The notes: generated by a model from the letters alone, not told the origin. Counted from the stretch's first letter, positions 24,793-33,633 are shown. The stretch is DNA of 64,000 bases from Synechococcus sp. KORDI-52 (GCF_000737595.1 NZ_CP006271.1:2046001-2110000); one strand, 5' to 3'. Program-made: numbers and translations.

Positions 24793-24891
24793 CGCAGTTC
24801 GTAAACAGCACCCACGGCACCCCTGACTGCCTGAAGAGAGTGGTTGGGCTGGTAGTACCAGCACCTTTGACGCATCATTCCCCTTGTTGTT

Positions 24892-24918
24892 GGCGGCATT
24901 CCCTGCCGCCTTTTTTTT
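24892..24918 (+). terminator. Intrinsic terminator
   Basis: GGCGGCA (24892-24898) pairs with TGCCGCC (24904-24910), then eight T. A short coiled-coil-like frame (ending VENTFSSMFDKP at 25025) follows it directly. That frame has no clear start and is probably a gene remnant. Confidence 0.7.
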
Positions 24919-25080
24919 GCCTGCAGAGCCTCCTAGCCCGCGTTCAGGAACTTGAGACCCAGATGGAACAACTGCAGTTCAGCAAAGTTGAGAACACTTT
25001 CAGCTCGATGTTCGACAAGCCATGAAAAGGCCCCCTCTGTAGCAGGAGCCATACCCTTGTTATCTACAGCAGGGTGCCGA

Positions 25081-25446
25081 TCAGGCCACAGCAGAGATGT
25101 CGGCGTGAATGTCGGTGGCCGTCGATGACAAGCCCAACCGAGCAGCCCTGATGCCGAAGCCTCGAGTGTGACCAGCCAGACGGTAGGTGCCTGCAACAAA
25201 CGCAGACTGCGTTGGCCCCTTGAAGTCCTCCCAACCGAAGCTGAGGTTTTTGGTGACGCCACCCTTTTGGACCTGGATGATCACTTCGTCAGTGTCTGCA
25301 GCCAGTGTGGCCACGATGTTGATCTGTGCGGTCTTGGCGCTCTCCAGGCCAACAATGGATTGAAAGCTGGTTGTCAGCAGGCCAGCGTCATCATCAGAAG
25401 ATGTGGTGTTGGGGAAGATCCCAGATGAGCGAGAAGTTGGTGCCAT
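25081..25446 (-). CDS. Hypothetical protein in the phage-like patch
   Basis: 121 residues from ATG at 25446. A polar Ser/Thr-rich N-terminus leads to a beta-rich domain (QINIVATLAADTDEVIIQVQ, then NLSFGWEDFKG) and a C-terminal GFGIRAARLGLS. It looks like an intact small structural protein, and it lies downstream of the terminase relic on the same strand as phage virion genes usually do. No family is recognised. The interval 25447-25923 to its right holds only short frames I cannot support. Confidence 0.5.
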   Translation of the reverse strand: MAPTSRSSGIFPNTTSSDDDAGLLTTSFQSIVGLESAKTAQINIVATLAADTDEVIIQVQKGGVTKNLSFGWEDFKGPTQSAFVAGTYRLAGHTRGFGIRAARLGLSSTATDIHADISAVA

Positions 25447-25923
25447 GGGTTGCTGATTGAAGGCTCCATAGGCTTCCGCTGCCGTCGGCTGAACCCTTGC
25501 TTTGTTCTCCGTCTATCGAAATCAGTGGGGTAGAAATCATGATGACGGCGCAGTAGCAGGCGATACGAAAACGAGGTCACTCACTCGTTTTTCAGGAAAC
25601 TGAGATTTGCGAGAGAAATGGTGGCAGGCCTCGCAACCTGCCCCCACACTGGGTCCCCAGATGGTTTTGACGCTGTCTTGGCAGCTCGGGTGAGCGACCC
25701 GTTGGCTGGCAGTAAAAGCACCCTTGGCACGAGCGATTGTCAGGGGGTGCTTTCTGCGCTTGTTGCAAACTCGAAGAAATTTGGTGCATTTGCCACACAC
25801 GTTGGTGATCCGCCGAAGGTGATTGAGCGGATACTGCATCGCTCGGGGAGGACTCGCTCCTCCTCGCAGTTCCGTGGCCCCAAGTCCTTGTTTCGGTTGT
25901 TATCCCACCGACGGAGGGGTCTG

Positions 25924-26965
25924 TTAGCTGAATCCAGGGATGTATACCCGCTCAACACCATCAATGCCGACCGTCGGCTGCAGCAGCGCATGACTACCGC
26001 GACCCCAAACAACAGGGGCGCTACCAGGAACGTCTCCACAGCAACCTGACCAGCGCACGTCCCCAGGAGAGAAACCGCTCCGAATCCACCGTTCTGCGAC
26101 GAATCGAATCCCGTAGGTGGCGGCATCAGCCAGGTCATCTGGAGCCCGCTTTTTGTCCAGGGCGATGTTCCGCATCTGGGCGTGCAGCACTGACAGCAGA
26201 TCGAGCCCCTTCACCGCATGGATCTTGCAGTTAGCTCCCAATCCCAAAATCTGAGATTGGCGGGCCTTCTTCGATCTGCCCTCGTGGGACAGGCCAACGA
26301 CGTTGAAGTTACGTTCACCGATCCGGTTGTCCAGCGACTTCAGGATGCGGAAGCCCTAGGCGGCCTTCTCCACCCCAAACGTGTGGGCGTTGAAGGGCTC
26401 AGCGAACTCCACGATCTGCAGTAAGGCTTCATCAACATCACCCTTAAGGAAGTACAGCCCAACGATCACCACCGCCTGGTTCTGCATCCCGACAGCCACC
26501 AGCGCTGAATCGTCACCACCATCGAGCGACATGTCGATGGCGATCATTGTTCCCTTGATGGCCACCTTTTCAAGGTCAATCTCCTTGATGAAGGACGTCT
26601 TCCACGCGCAGTACCCCGCGTCCTGTGTCACGTCCAGGCAGTACATCGCAGCGAAATCCTGGGGTGGCATTTGGGCCTGCAGGCTGGCTGCAAACTCAGG
26701 CGGGAACCGATGGCTGACGGGTGTCCCTGGTTCGCCGTACTGCGGCTGCTTCACCCTCCAACTGTTGGAGTGGCTGGCAACGATCTCTACATTCCGTTCT
26801 TCGGTTGGCGGCAGAAAAGGGCACGCAACCACCGTCCAGGGTGTTGTCCGCAGACCTTCCGCCTCAGCGATCTTTTCTTGGGCGATAAGCCATCCAGTTG
26901 GGTCCTCTGGCCCCAGTCGCTGGGCCGTGATGCAGATGCCACCTCCCCCTTGGTGAGCCTGGTCA
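25924..26965 (-). pseudogene. Phage terminase large subunit relic (nuclease half, broken)
   Basis: The open part reads ICITAQRLGPEDPTGWLIAQ, a late segment of the terminase ATPase. The chain then enters the nuclease domain with FAAMYCLDVTQDAGYCAW and the metal-site strand IAIDMSLDGGDDSALVAVG. It stops at an in-frame TAG (26358-26356), continues in the same frame through GFRILKSLDNRIGERN, and reaches KRAPDDLADAATYGIRFVAE, the typical C-terminal Asp motif. The N-terminal ATPase half is absent: homology stops where the zinc-ribbon repeat begins (26966). So the gene was truncated and then lost to a stop codon. It marks a former prophage or gene-transfer element. Confidence 0.75.
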
Positions 26966-27022
26966 GCGCATCGAACGGTCAATGGCGGCTTAATGGCGCA
27001 GCAAAGGGAAATTGCTGTGCTC
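26966..27022 (+). repeat. Right copy of 57-bp direct repeat (broken zinc-ribbon copy)
   Basis: 52 of 57 positions match 23245-23301. In the zinc-ribbon frame a TAA (26991-26993) replaces the Tyr codon TAC, and the second Cys pair is preserved only in a shifted frame (VCLDRLDNPLE). This is a decayed paralog whose N-terminus is replaced by terminase sequence. Confidence 0.8.
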
Positions 27023-27160
27023 GTATGCCTCGATCGCCTGGACAACCCTCTGGAAACAGCCGAAGAGCAGCGAAAGACAAGTTCTTCAGGATTCCGTGCC
27101 AACGACAACAAAAACTGATACACGGCATGGGAATGATGTTGAGGTGATACCACCTGAATC

Positions 27161-27244
27161 ATGGGTTTCCTCGCCGTCGCTGGATGCATGCTTCTGGCAA
27201 CTGCCATGTCTGCTGCACTCACCACCAAGCCCTCCAAGGCCTGA
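27161..27244 (+). CDS. Candidate 27-residue hydrophobic peptide
   Basis: MGFLAVAGCMLLATAMSAAL followed by a short basic end (KPSKA). It looks like a signal-peptide-sized membrane peptide, with an upstream GAGGTGAT and its own terminator at 27271. Short enough to be chance. Confidence 0.3.
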   Translation: MGFLAVAGCMLLATAMSAALTTKPSKA

Positions 27245-27270
27245 GCCACTGGAGCATTCGCAAACCAAAA

Positions 27271-27295
27271 AACCGGGCCGAGACCCGGTTTTTTT
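27271..27295 (+). terminator. Intrinsic terminator
   Basis: AACCGGGCC-type stem: ACCGGG (27272-27277) pairs with CCCGGT (27284-27289), followed by a run of seven T. Confidence 0.75.
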
Positions 27296-27413
27296 GTGGC
27301 TGTGCACCGACAGCCATCTTGTTTTTCTCCGACCAACGAGATTTAGAACTGCAAATCAAGGGTTCAAGGGGAACCCTAGCGGTTGTAAATCCATAATTCT
27401 GCTCGTGAATTCC

Positions 27414-27578
27414 ATGGAGAGCATCAGCCGTATCTGCCTTGCCTCTCATGGCACGACCATCGATGCCATTGGCCAAGGGCGTTACCGCGTTTGCAATCGT
27501 GACGCTGTTTGTTCAGAAGTCGACAGTCTCTGGCAGGCCTACGAAACCCTGAGGCGGCAGGAACAATCCCCAAATTGA
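27414..27578 (+). CDS. Small hypothetical protein
   Basis: 54 residues (MESISRICLASHGTTIDAIG). It reads as two short strands (GRYRVCNRDAVCSEVD) and a helix (SLWQAYETLRRQEQ), a compact soluble fold with three Cys. Likely a conserved small cyanobacterial protein, not recognised. Confidence 0.5.
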   Translation: MESISRICLASHGTTIDAIGQGRYRVCNRDAVCSEVDSLWQAYETLRRQEQSPN

Positions 27579-27650
27579 TTCATGGAGTCAGGAATAGGTA
27601 TCAACACTTACAGCACCACAGTGTTCCCTGCGTAACACTTGAGACACCCC

Positions 27651-27702
27651 GGTGAGGGGTAATGCGTCGATCTCGGGAGGGCCTAGGGAACCCTCCTTTT
27701 TT
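27651..27702 (+). terminator. Intrinsic terminator, copy 2 of a duplicated element
   Basis: GGAGGG (27676-27681) pairs with CCCTCC (27691-27696), followed by six T. The upstream blocks GGTGAGGGG and ATGCGTCG match the element at 24740-24792. Confidence 0.7.
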
Positions 27703-27713
27703 ATGCTTTCGCG

Positions 27714-27899
27714 TCAGAGCCTCAGGCTGCCGGTGCTGTCTTCACCAAACTCCAGATACAGACAACGCGCGTCTTCGGCCCGACCGCAATCAATCAGGTG
27801 CTGAACCCGCTCTCGCCACCACAACGACACCCCGGAACTCAATTCCTTGCCTTGAATACCATCAAAGGATTCACTCACAACAACATTTTGGTTGGGCAA
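27714..27899 (-). CDS. Small hypothetical protein
   Basis: 61 residues from TTG at 27899. Soluble, with LWWRERVQHLIDCGRAEDAR and a LYLEFGED end that recalls the protein at 24227. Not recognised. Confidence 0.48.
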   Translation of the reverse strand: MPNQNVVVSESFDGIQGKELSSGVSLWWRERVQHLIDCGRAEDARCLYLEFGEDSTGSLRL

Positions 27900-27959
27900 A
27901 CGCTAATCAAACGGATTGATCACATGATCTGACTTGTTACGTGCTGTTAGCAGCAGTTG

Positions 27960-28298
27960 CTACCCAAAGGTATTGCCGTTCCACCCCCAGCAACTGGCCT
28001 GCACATCCTCAAAACCGATGTACACCCGGTTGGCGGGGATTCCCGTACGCGCCTGGATCAATTCACAGAACGCAGCCGTCATTGCGGGTGGACGGAGCGC
28101 GCCGATCGATTTGACCTCCACGTAGGCACAGGGCTCATGACTCCCAGCGAAGGTCATCGGCACCCCTGTTTCCAAGAGCGTCATCACATAGGCCTCCGGC
28201 TTACCGGTCTGATTCGCCAGTTCCGAGGAAAGCTCCTGCAGCAACGCCGATCCATCCTTCAGCGCTGGAAGGGACGTGCGCACGTTGATGAGAGGCAT
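27960..28298 (-). CDS. MIF-family tautomerase
   Basis: 112 residues when started at the ATG at 28298, giving MPLINVRTSLPALKDG. Pro2 becomes the N-terminal catalytic Pro after Met removal, so the longer frame upstream is wrong. Other family marks are KPEAYVMTLL, VPMTFAGS, CAYVEVKSIGAL (with the active-site Lys/Ile), and the C-terminal IPANRVYIGFEDV ... WGWNGNTFG. The chain is very close in pattern to the Prochlorococcus MIF homolog, which has phenylpyruvate tautomerase activity. The physiological role in cyanobacteria is unknown. Confidence 0.92.
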   Translation of the reverse strand: MPLINVRTSLPALKDGSALLQELSSELANQTGKPEAYVMTLLETGVPMTFAGSHEPCAYVEVKSIGALRPPAMTAAFCELIQARTGIPANRVYIGFEDVQASCWGWNGNTFG

Positions 28299-28534
28299 TG
28301 TCTCGAGGAAGCTGAGAAAATTTTGGCACTCTCCAGCCCAGAGTGCCAAAGCCTATCTGAGCTCCAAACCGGAACATTTACGAGCGTGAACATCATCAAC
28401 CTGAACAGTTCAACTCAAGCAGACCCCTTAAATTTCCAGAGAAAGTGATCAATCACATGATCCTGCTTCACTTCTTTGGCCTCGGAGATATTCTGCGACG
28501 TTTTGAACTCGAGCAGATCACGGGCCTCACCATC

Positions 28535-28798
28535 ATGGGGTTCAGGCCACTGAGCCTCGACGAGTTAATGCAATGGTCACAACATATTGCCGATCAACAG
28601 CAATGGGATGTTGATGCCATCCGCAAGGACGTGATGAGCACATGGATGGATCAAGCCGACGACATCACCCACTGGAGACAGCGGCTGGATCAGGCGCCCG
28701 CCGAAGTCGAAGTTCTGGCCGGCATTGGCGATCAGCACACCTGGCGTGATCATTGGGAAGGCATGCTGCGCCAAACACCGCGCACTGGCTGGTCATAA
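28535..28798 (+). CDS. Hypothetical protein upstream of GH57
   Basis: 87 residues from the ATG at 28535 (MGFRPLSLDELMQWSQHI). The frame is open to 28445, which would add 30 residues of more hydrophobic sequence; neither start has a good ribosome site. Helical, acidic and Trp-rich (STWMDQADDITHWRQRL, HTWRDHWEGML). It ends 13 bp before the GH57 start, so co-transcription is likely. Not recognised. Confidence 0.5.
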   Translation: MGFRPLSLDELMQWSQHIADQQQWDVDAIRKDVMSTWMDQADDITHWRQRLDQAPAEVEVLAGIGDQHTWRDHWEGMLRQTPRTGWS

Positions 28799-28811
28799 CG
28801 AGCGGAGTGCA

Positions 28812-30302
28812 ATGACAGTTTGTCCACCGATCAGCGGACGTGAAGCTGATGTCGCCGCTTTGATGCTGAAACCGCGTCACGCATGGACGAACAGCTCCAT
28901 CGAGCTGGAACAACTGCGATCAGGATTCGCCTGCGCGCTTCACATGCACCAACCGACGGTGCCAGCGGGAGCAAACAACAGCTTGATCTCCCATCTTCAG
29001 TACATGTTCGATCACCCCAACGAGGGGGATAACCACAACGCTGAACCATTCGCCCACTGCTATCGGCGCCTTGGCGAGCTGCTACCTGAGCTGATCAGCG
29101 AGGGTTGCAGTCCAAGAATCATGCTCGACTACTCGGGCAATCTGCTCTGGGGAATTGAGCAGATGGGGCGTCACGACATTGGCGATGCCCTCAAACACCT
29201 CGCCTGTGATCCGTTGATGCAGGGGCATGTGGAGTGGCTGGGAACGTTCTGGAGCCACGCCGTGGCTCCATCTACACCGATCCCAGACCTGAAACTGCAA
29301 ATCAGCGCCTGGCAACAACAGTTCATCGCCTGTTTTGGCAGCGCCGCTCTGGAGAGGGTCAAGGGGTTCTCGCCACCAGAAATGGCGCTCCCCAATCATC
29401 CCGACACCCTGTTCGAATTCGTCAAAGCCCTCAGGGAATCGGGATATCAGTGGCTCCTGGTTCAAGAGCACAGTGTTGAGTGCATGGACGGCAGCCCACT
29501 GCTGCGCAGCCAATGCTTTGTTCCCAATCGACTTCTCGCCAGAAACAGCGAAGGCGAGGAGATCAGCATCACGGCGCTGATCAAGACTCAGGGATCTGAC
29601 ACCAAACTTGTGGGTCAGATGCAGCCTTATACCGAGGCATTGGGTCTCGAACGGCAACGCCTCGGCGACGTCGAGGTGCCATCTCTGGTGAGCCAGATTG
29701 CCGATGGAGAAAACGGTGGCGTGATGATGAATGAATTCCCAGAGGCATACCAGCAGGCCAATCGCCAGATCCGTGACAACCCCAAGGGGACCGTGGCCAT
29801 CAACGGCAGTGAATACCTTGAAGCCTTGGAGCGCAACGGCGTGACTCCCCAGCAATTCCCCACCATCCAGGCTGTGCACCAACACCGCCTTTGGACTGAA
29901 GTTGACGACGACAGCTCAGCCAACAGGATTGAACAGGCCATCAGCAGACTGAGGGGTAAAGACTCCAGCTTCAGCATGGAGGGTGCCTCTTGGACCAACA
30001 ACATGAGCTGGGTCGAGGGCTACGGCAACGTGCTTGGCCCGATGAAACAGCTCAGCGCTGAGTTTCATTCGCAATTCGACACCGCAGTCGCCGAAGCCCC
30101 ATCGACCACCTGCACCCGGTCCTATCAGGAGTTGTTACTGCATGTGCTGCTGCTGGAAACCAGTTGTTTTCGGTATTGGGGGCAGGGAGCCTGGACCGAC
30201 TACGCCCGTGAGATCCATCGCCGCGGCAAAGAGCTGCTGAATCAGATCAACGTCGCAGCTTCACACCGGGCAGGGGCACCTGCCGAACAACGCTTTACGT
30301 AG
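28812..30302 (+). CDS. Glycoside hydrolase family 57-like protein
   Basis: 496 residues from the ATG at 28812; the open frame begins earlier, but that part overlaps the upstream gene and is not protein-like. GH57 motif 1 is clear as CALHMHQP near residue 37. Motif regions around RIMLDYSGNLLWGI (near 100) and HPDTLFEFVKALRESGYQWL (near 200) also fit the family's (beta/alpha)7 barrel. The family includes alpha-amylases, 4-alpha-glucanotransferases and branching enzymes. The exact activity is not readable, since the catalytic Glu motif is not obvious by eye. A role in glycogen or exopolysaccharide metabolism is an inference. Confidence 0.78.
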   Translation: MTVCPPISGREADVAALMLKPRHAWTNSSIELEQLRSGFACALHMHQPTVPAGANNSLISHLQYMFDHPNEGDNHNAEPFAHCYRRLGELLPELISEGCSPRIMLDYSGNLLWGIEQMGRHDIGDALKHLACDPLMQGHVEWLGTFWSHAVAPSTPIPDLKLQISAWQQQFIACFGSAALERVKGFSPPEMALPNHPDTLFEFVKALRESGYQWLLVQEHSVECMDGSPLLRSQCFVPNRLLARNSEGEEISITALIKTQGSDTKLVGQMQPYTEALGLERQRLGDVEVPSLVSQIADGENGGVMMNEFPEAYQQANRQIRDNPKGTVAINGSEYLEALERNGVTPQQFPTIQAVHQHRLWTEVDDDSSANRIEQAISRLRGKDSSFSMEGASWTNNMSWVEGYGNVLGPMKQLSAEFHSQFDTAVAEAPSTTCTRSYQELLLHVLLLETSCFRYWGQGAWTDYAREIHRRGKELLNQINVAASHRAGAPAEQRFT

Positions 30303-30311
30303 CGTTACATT
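30294..30311 (+). promoter_or_regulatory. HLR1-like (RpaB) element
   Basis: TTTACGTA and GTTACATT, two direct repeats separated by GC. HLR1 is (G/T)TTACA(T/A)(T/A) twice with a 2-nt gap. The second half is perfect and the first has one mismatch. A TATATG-like -10 lies about 10 bp downstream, ahead of the microprotein gene at 30344. The element overlaps the end of the GH57 gene. Confidence 0.45.
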
Positions 30312-30343
30312 CGTGTAGGGTATATGCAGTAAAGGATCTCTCC

Positions 30344-30466
30344 ATGGGCGACTACACAACGGCGATCCTTGCCATGGTGGGCATTGGAATCGTGCTGACG
30401 GCTGCTGTGGTGTTCGCCCTAATGCGACCCAGTGACCTGCCGATCATTGATGAAAATCGCAATTGA
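30344..30466 (+). CDS. 40-residue single-span membrane microprotein
   Basis: Starts MGDYTTAILAMVGIGIVLTA. One span (about residues 7-27) is followed by an acidic tail (DLPIIDENRN). The size and layout are those of small photosystem subunits, but it matches none of PsbX, PsbY, Psb30, PetN or PsaM by eye. Preceded by an HLR1-like element, which would make it light-regulated. Two bases separate it from the next microprotein gene. Confidence 0.55.
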   Translation: MGDYTTAILAMVGIGIVLTAAVVFALMRPSDLPIIDENRN

Positions 30467-30468
30467 TC

Positions 30469-30564
30469 ATGGGGATCATTGCTGAACTGCTCATCGCCGC
30501 CAGTGAAATCGGAATCGCTCTTGTGGTAGCCGTTTCCCTACCGCCCACTGAACCCCAGAGCTGA
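30469..30564 (+). CDS. 31-residue membrane microprotein
   Basis: MGIIAELLIAASEIGIALVV then a polar end. Starts 2 bp after the stop of the previous microprotein gene, so the two are probably one transcript. Short enough that chance cannot be ruled out. Confidence 0.35.
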   Translation: MGIIAELLIAASEIGIALVVAVSLPPTEPQS

Positions 30565-30587
30565 ATTCCTGAATTGAATTATTGAGT

Positions 30588-30770
30588 TCAGATCACTTCC
30601 TTCGAGCAGAATTCCAGAACAATGGAAGTGGCATCGCGCTTGCGATCAAGTTCGTTCAGATCGCTGCATCGCGCTTGCATCCAATAAACTGTTTCTCTCC
30701 AAATTTCCAGCCGGTAACGTCGCTCGAGGTTTTGTCCGGAACCGTCCAAAGCTCTGCAAGTATCTCCCAC
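30588..30770 (-). CDS. Hypothetical protein
   Basis: 60 residues from a GTG at 30770 (GDTCRALDGSGQNLERRYRL). The chain is helical and charged with a C-terminal ATSIVLEFCSKEV. The frame is open to 30854, but the extra sequence is hydrophobic and less gene-like. Not recognised. No feature is seen from 30855 to 31060. Confidence 0.38.
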   Translation of the reverse strand: MGDTCRALDGSGQNLERRYRLEIWRETVYWMQARCSDLNELDRKRDATSIVLEFCSKEVI

Positions 30771-31081
30771 TGAATGTAAGCAAATCAGAATCACAATGTA
30801 GGGGATGTCAACATTCACCCATCGGAGCTTGACCCACAACACGTTAACAGTCACGCAACAGTTACCGCTGTCTCACACCCATCAGCGCAAAGGCAGCGCA
30901 TCAGCCTTGATCAGCGACGTGCATGACATGAATCGAACAACTGCGCAAAAAGAATCTGCTGTTGCGACCACACAGATTCATACCCATCCATGGCGCTGAC
31001 ACCGACCAACCCTCCGACGCGGAACAGCAACCCACACCAGAAATAACGCTTCGTTAAAATAAGTTGACATACTTGCAACAC

Positions 31082-31240
31082 ATGGACCTAAGTCTGCCTC
31101 AGCAGTTCGAAGCTGAAACGATCAAGCGGTCCATCGAGGACGCAGACGATCTCAACACGTTGAAAGCATTGGCGCGTGAACTTGCTGACCTCTACGTGCG
31201 TCAAAGGGCTGCCACGGCCTGGGTGATTGCTGAAAAATAG
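31082..31240 (+). CDS. Conserved-looking 52-residue helical protein
   Basis: Starts MDLSLPQQFEAETIKRSIED; amphipathic helices follow (LNTLKALARELADLYVRQ). A -35-like TTGACA lies about 20 bp upstream. The pattern is like a small cyanobacterial two-helix protein of the kind found in many strains. Not named. Confidence 0.6.
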   Translation: MDLSLPQQFEAETIKRSIEDADDLNTLKALARELADLYVRQRAATAWVIAEK

Positions 31241-31243
31241 AGA

Positions 31244-31420
31244 TCACACCTTGCTGTCGTTTCTCCAGGAACGTTCCAAACGCTGACGCGCTTCGTCAAC
31301 TGTGTAAGCGCGGGTTGGCGTCGTCTTGTCGCGATAAGGGCGCGTGATCGACCAAAACTTGACGGCAGAAGCGAAAGCCACCACCAACCATGCGAGCACA
31401 ATCCATCCCGGATTCGTCAT
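31244..31420 (-). CDS. 58-residue membrane-anchored protein
   Basis: MTNPGWIVLAWLVVAFASAV: one span (about residues 5-22) followed by a charged tail with TRAYTVDEARQRLERSW. It converges with the gene at 31082, with 3 bp between the stops. Not recognised. Confidence 0.5.
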   Translation of the reverse strand: MTNPGWIVLAWLVVAFASAVKFWSITRPYRDKTTPTRAYTVDEARQRLERSWRNDSKV

Positions 31421-31432
31421 CGTTGCCCAGCA

Positions 31433-31621
31433 ATGGACTCCATGATGGCGAAAAAATCAGTCTCAGACCTGCAAGCTCCCCCAATCAGCGCAATCGTGGA
31501 TCCTGAGGTGAGGAATTTCGTGATCAGCCAGTTGACGGTGATCGCACTACCGGTTGGAACCCTTTTCGGCGTCTGGCTTTGGATGCTCAACTGGAGCGGT
31601 CGTTCCCGCAGAAACCAGTGA
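31433..31621 (+). CDS. Small membrane protein upstream of DUF1499
   Basis: 62 residues, with alternative ATGs at 31442 and 31445. The polar N-terminus (SVSDLQAPPISAIVDPE) precedes one or two spans (about residues 34-55). Its stop overlaps the GTG of the DUF1499 gene (GTGA at 31618), showing a coupled pair. Confidence 0.55.
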   Translation: MDSMMAKKSVSDLQAPPISAIVDPEVRNFVISQLTVIALPVGTLFGVWLWMLNWSGRSRRNQ

Positions 31622-32019
31622 CTGTCCTGGCCGGCCTACTGGCGCCCGTCTTGATGCTGTTCCATCTTGTTGGCCCCGTCCCTGCGGATCTCGGTGTGAG
31701 CAACGGGGCGTTACGCGACTGCCCGACAACAGCTCATTGTTCCAGTCAAACCTGGGAGAGCTCCAACCCGATGGCTGAATTCAACGAGCTGAGTGGGTTG
31801 GTGCAGGAGTCGCCGCGGACGGTTGTCGTCCATCAAACCGAGACCTACCTCCATGCCGAAGCCACTAGCGCCTTCTTTGGCTTTGTGGATGACCTCGAAC
31901 TGTTCGCTGATCGCGACAACAACCGGATCCAGGCAAGATCCGAGTCGCGCCTCGGCGACTCGGATCTTGGTGTGAATGCCGCAAGATTAGCGGCGTTGCG
32001 GTCGGGGCTGGACAGGTGA
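31618..32019 (+). CDS. DUF1499 family protein
   Basis: 133 residues from GTG at 31618, which overlaps the preceding stop; the frame is open 13 codons further 5'. The N-terminus is a signal peptide or anchor (VTVLAGLLAPVLMLFHLVG). The DUF1499 start motif is seen as LRDCPTTAHCSSQ, then a soluble domain with VVVHQTETYLHAE and FGFVDDLELFADRDNNRIQ, typical of the family. Location is probably outside the cytoplasm or in the lumen. Function unknown in the family. Confidence 0.8.
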   Translation: MTVLAGLLAPVLMLFHLVGPVPADLGVSNGALRDCPTTAHCSSQTWESSNPMAEFNELSGLVQESPRTVVVHQTETYLHAEATSAFFGFVDDLELFADRDNNRIQARSESRLGDSDLGVNAARLAALRSGLDR

Positions 32020-32026
32020 AGGCCGC

Positions 32027-32167
32027 TTAAACCTTGGCGCGGCGAAGTTTGCTCAGATCGGTGATCATTTCCTTGATGCCAACCACGAATCCGATGGCGG
32101 CCAAGGCCACGATGCTCAAGATGATCGCCGTGTCGAGCAGCGAGCGTGGATCGATCCAATCGGGCAT
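32027..32167 (-). CDS. 46-residue membrane microprotein
   Basis: MPDWIDPRSLLDTAIILSIV: a polar start, one span (about residues 12-32), then a basic tail (LSKLRRAKV). It converges with the DUF1499 gene. Not recognised. Confidence 0.5.
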   Translation of the reverse strand: MPDWIDPRSLLDTAIILSIVALAAIGFVVGIKEMITDLSKLRRAKV

Positions 32168-32253
32168 GGCATGAACCTGGGCTGATCTCGTGTTAGCCAG
32201 AGCCCGATAAAATTCGAGCACATGGCGCGAACGGTCAACACAAATCGTCAGAC

Positions 32254-33630
32254 ATGCACGACATCATCTGCCCGCACTGCAGCACAGCCTTCAAGGTGGA
32301 TGAGGCAGGCTATGCCGACATCCTCAAACAGGTGAGGGATCGAGATTTTGAACAGCAACTGAACAAGCGCCTTGCCCTGGCGGAACAAGACAAACGCAAT
32401 GCCATCGAGTTGGCCATTGCCAAAAAAGACAGGGAGATGCAAACGCTGGAGGCACAACTCAAGCAAAGTGCGATGCATCAGGAACTGGCGATTAAAGACG
32501 CCGTTAACCAAGCGGAGAGGCAGCGCGATCGCATTGCCATTGAACTCCAGCAAATGCGTGAGCAGCAGGAAACAGAACGACGCCTAGCAGAAACCAAATT
32601 CGCCAAAGAAATGCAGGCGATGACGCTGCAAAAAGACAATGAAGTAAGGGATCTGCAAGCGAAGCTCCAGGCTGGGGCCATGCAGCGCCAGCTGGCCGTG
32701 AATGAAGCGGTAAGTTCCGTTGAAAAACAACGGGATGCACTTCAGAGCGGCTTGAAGGAAGCGGAACTGAAGCATCAACTGGAATCTCAATCACTGAAAG
32801 ATCGCTACGAAGTCCAGCTCAGTGATCGGGATCAGGCCATTGAACGCTTGCGCGACATGAAGGCACGGCTCTCCACCAAAATGGTTGGAGAAACCCTCGA
32901 ACAACACTGCGAAACCGAATTCAACAGGATTCGTGCAGCGGCTTTCCCAAAGGCCTATTTCGAAAAAGACAATGACGCGCGCAGTGGAAGCAAGGGTGAC
33001 TACATCTTCCGCGACCAAGACGACCACAACAACGAAATCATCTCGATCATGTTTGAGATGAAAAACGAGGCCGACACAACAGCCACCAAAAAGAAGAACG
33101 AAGACTTCCTCAAAGAACTGAACAAAGACAGGAACGAAAAAAATTGCGAGTATGCGGTGCTCGTCTCCCTGCTGGAGCCTGAAAATGAGCTGTACAATTC
33201 AGGCATCGTCGATGTGTCGCATCGCTTCCCGAAGACCTATATCATTCGCCCACAATTCTTTATCCCATTCATCACATTGCTCCGCAATGCCGCCATGAAA
33301 TCTCTGGAATACAAGGCTGAACTGGCTTTGGTCAAAGCCCAGAACATCGATGTCACCAACTTCGAGAACGACCTCGAAACCTTTAAAACAGCCTTCTCAC
33401 GCAACTACGACCTCGCCTCAAGACGCTTCCAAACGGCAATCGATGAAATCGATAAGTCGATTGATCACTTGCAAAAAACCAAGGACGCCCTGATGGGTGC
33501 TGATCGAAACCTGAGGCTTGCCAATGACAAGGCACAGGATGTGACCGTTAAAAAGTTGACCCGGCGCAATCCAACGATGGCGGCCAAGTTCGCAGACTTG
33601 GACACCGCTGCTGATCAGAAATCCGCCTGA
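32254..33630 (+). CDS. DUF2130 domain protein
   Basis: 458 residues. The N-terminus has a zinc-binding CPHC ([19 protein letters not shown]). A long coiled coil follows (about residues 20-200), then the DUF2130 domain (about 205-430) with [48 protein letters not shown] and [16 protein letters not shown]2130 is related to the restriction-endonuclease-like fold, so nucleic-acid binding or cleavage is possible. That is family knowledge and not shown here. The next gene starts 3 bp after its stop, so the two are one operon. Confidence 0.87.
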   Translation: MHDIICPHCSTAFKVDEAGYADILKQVRDRDFEQQLNKRLALAEQDKRNAIELAIAKKDREMQTLEAQLKQSAMHQELAIKDAVNQAERQRDRIAIELQQMREQQETERRLAETKFAKEMQAMTLQKDNEVRDLQAKLQAGAMQRQLAVNEAVSSVEKQRDALQSGLKEAELKHQLESQSLKDRYEVQLSDRDQAIERLRDMKARLSTKMVGETLEQHCETEFNRIRAAAFPKAYFEKDNDARSGSKGDYIFRDQDDHNNEIISIMFEMKNEADTTATKKKNEDFLKELNKDRNEKNCEYAVLVSLLEPENELYNSGIVDVSHRFPKTYIIRPQFFIPFITLLRNAAMKSLEYKAELALVKAQNIDVTNFENDLETFKTAFSRNYDLASRRFQTAIDEIDKSIDHLQKTKDALMGADRNLRLANDKAQDVTVKKLTRRNPTMAAKFADLDTAADQKSA

Positions 33631-33633
33631 GCA

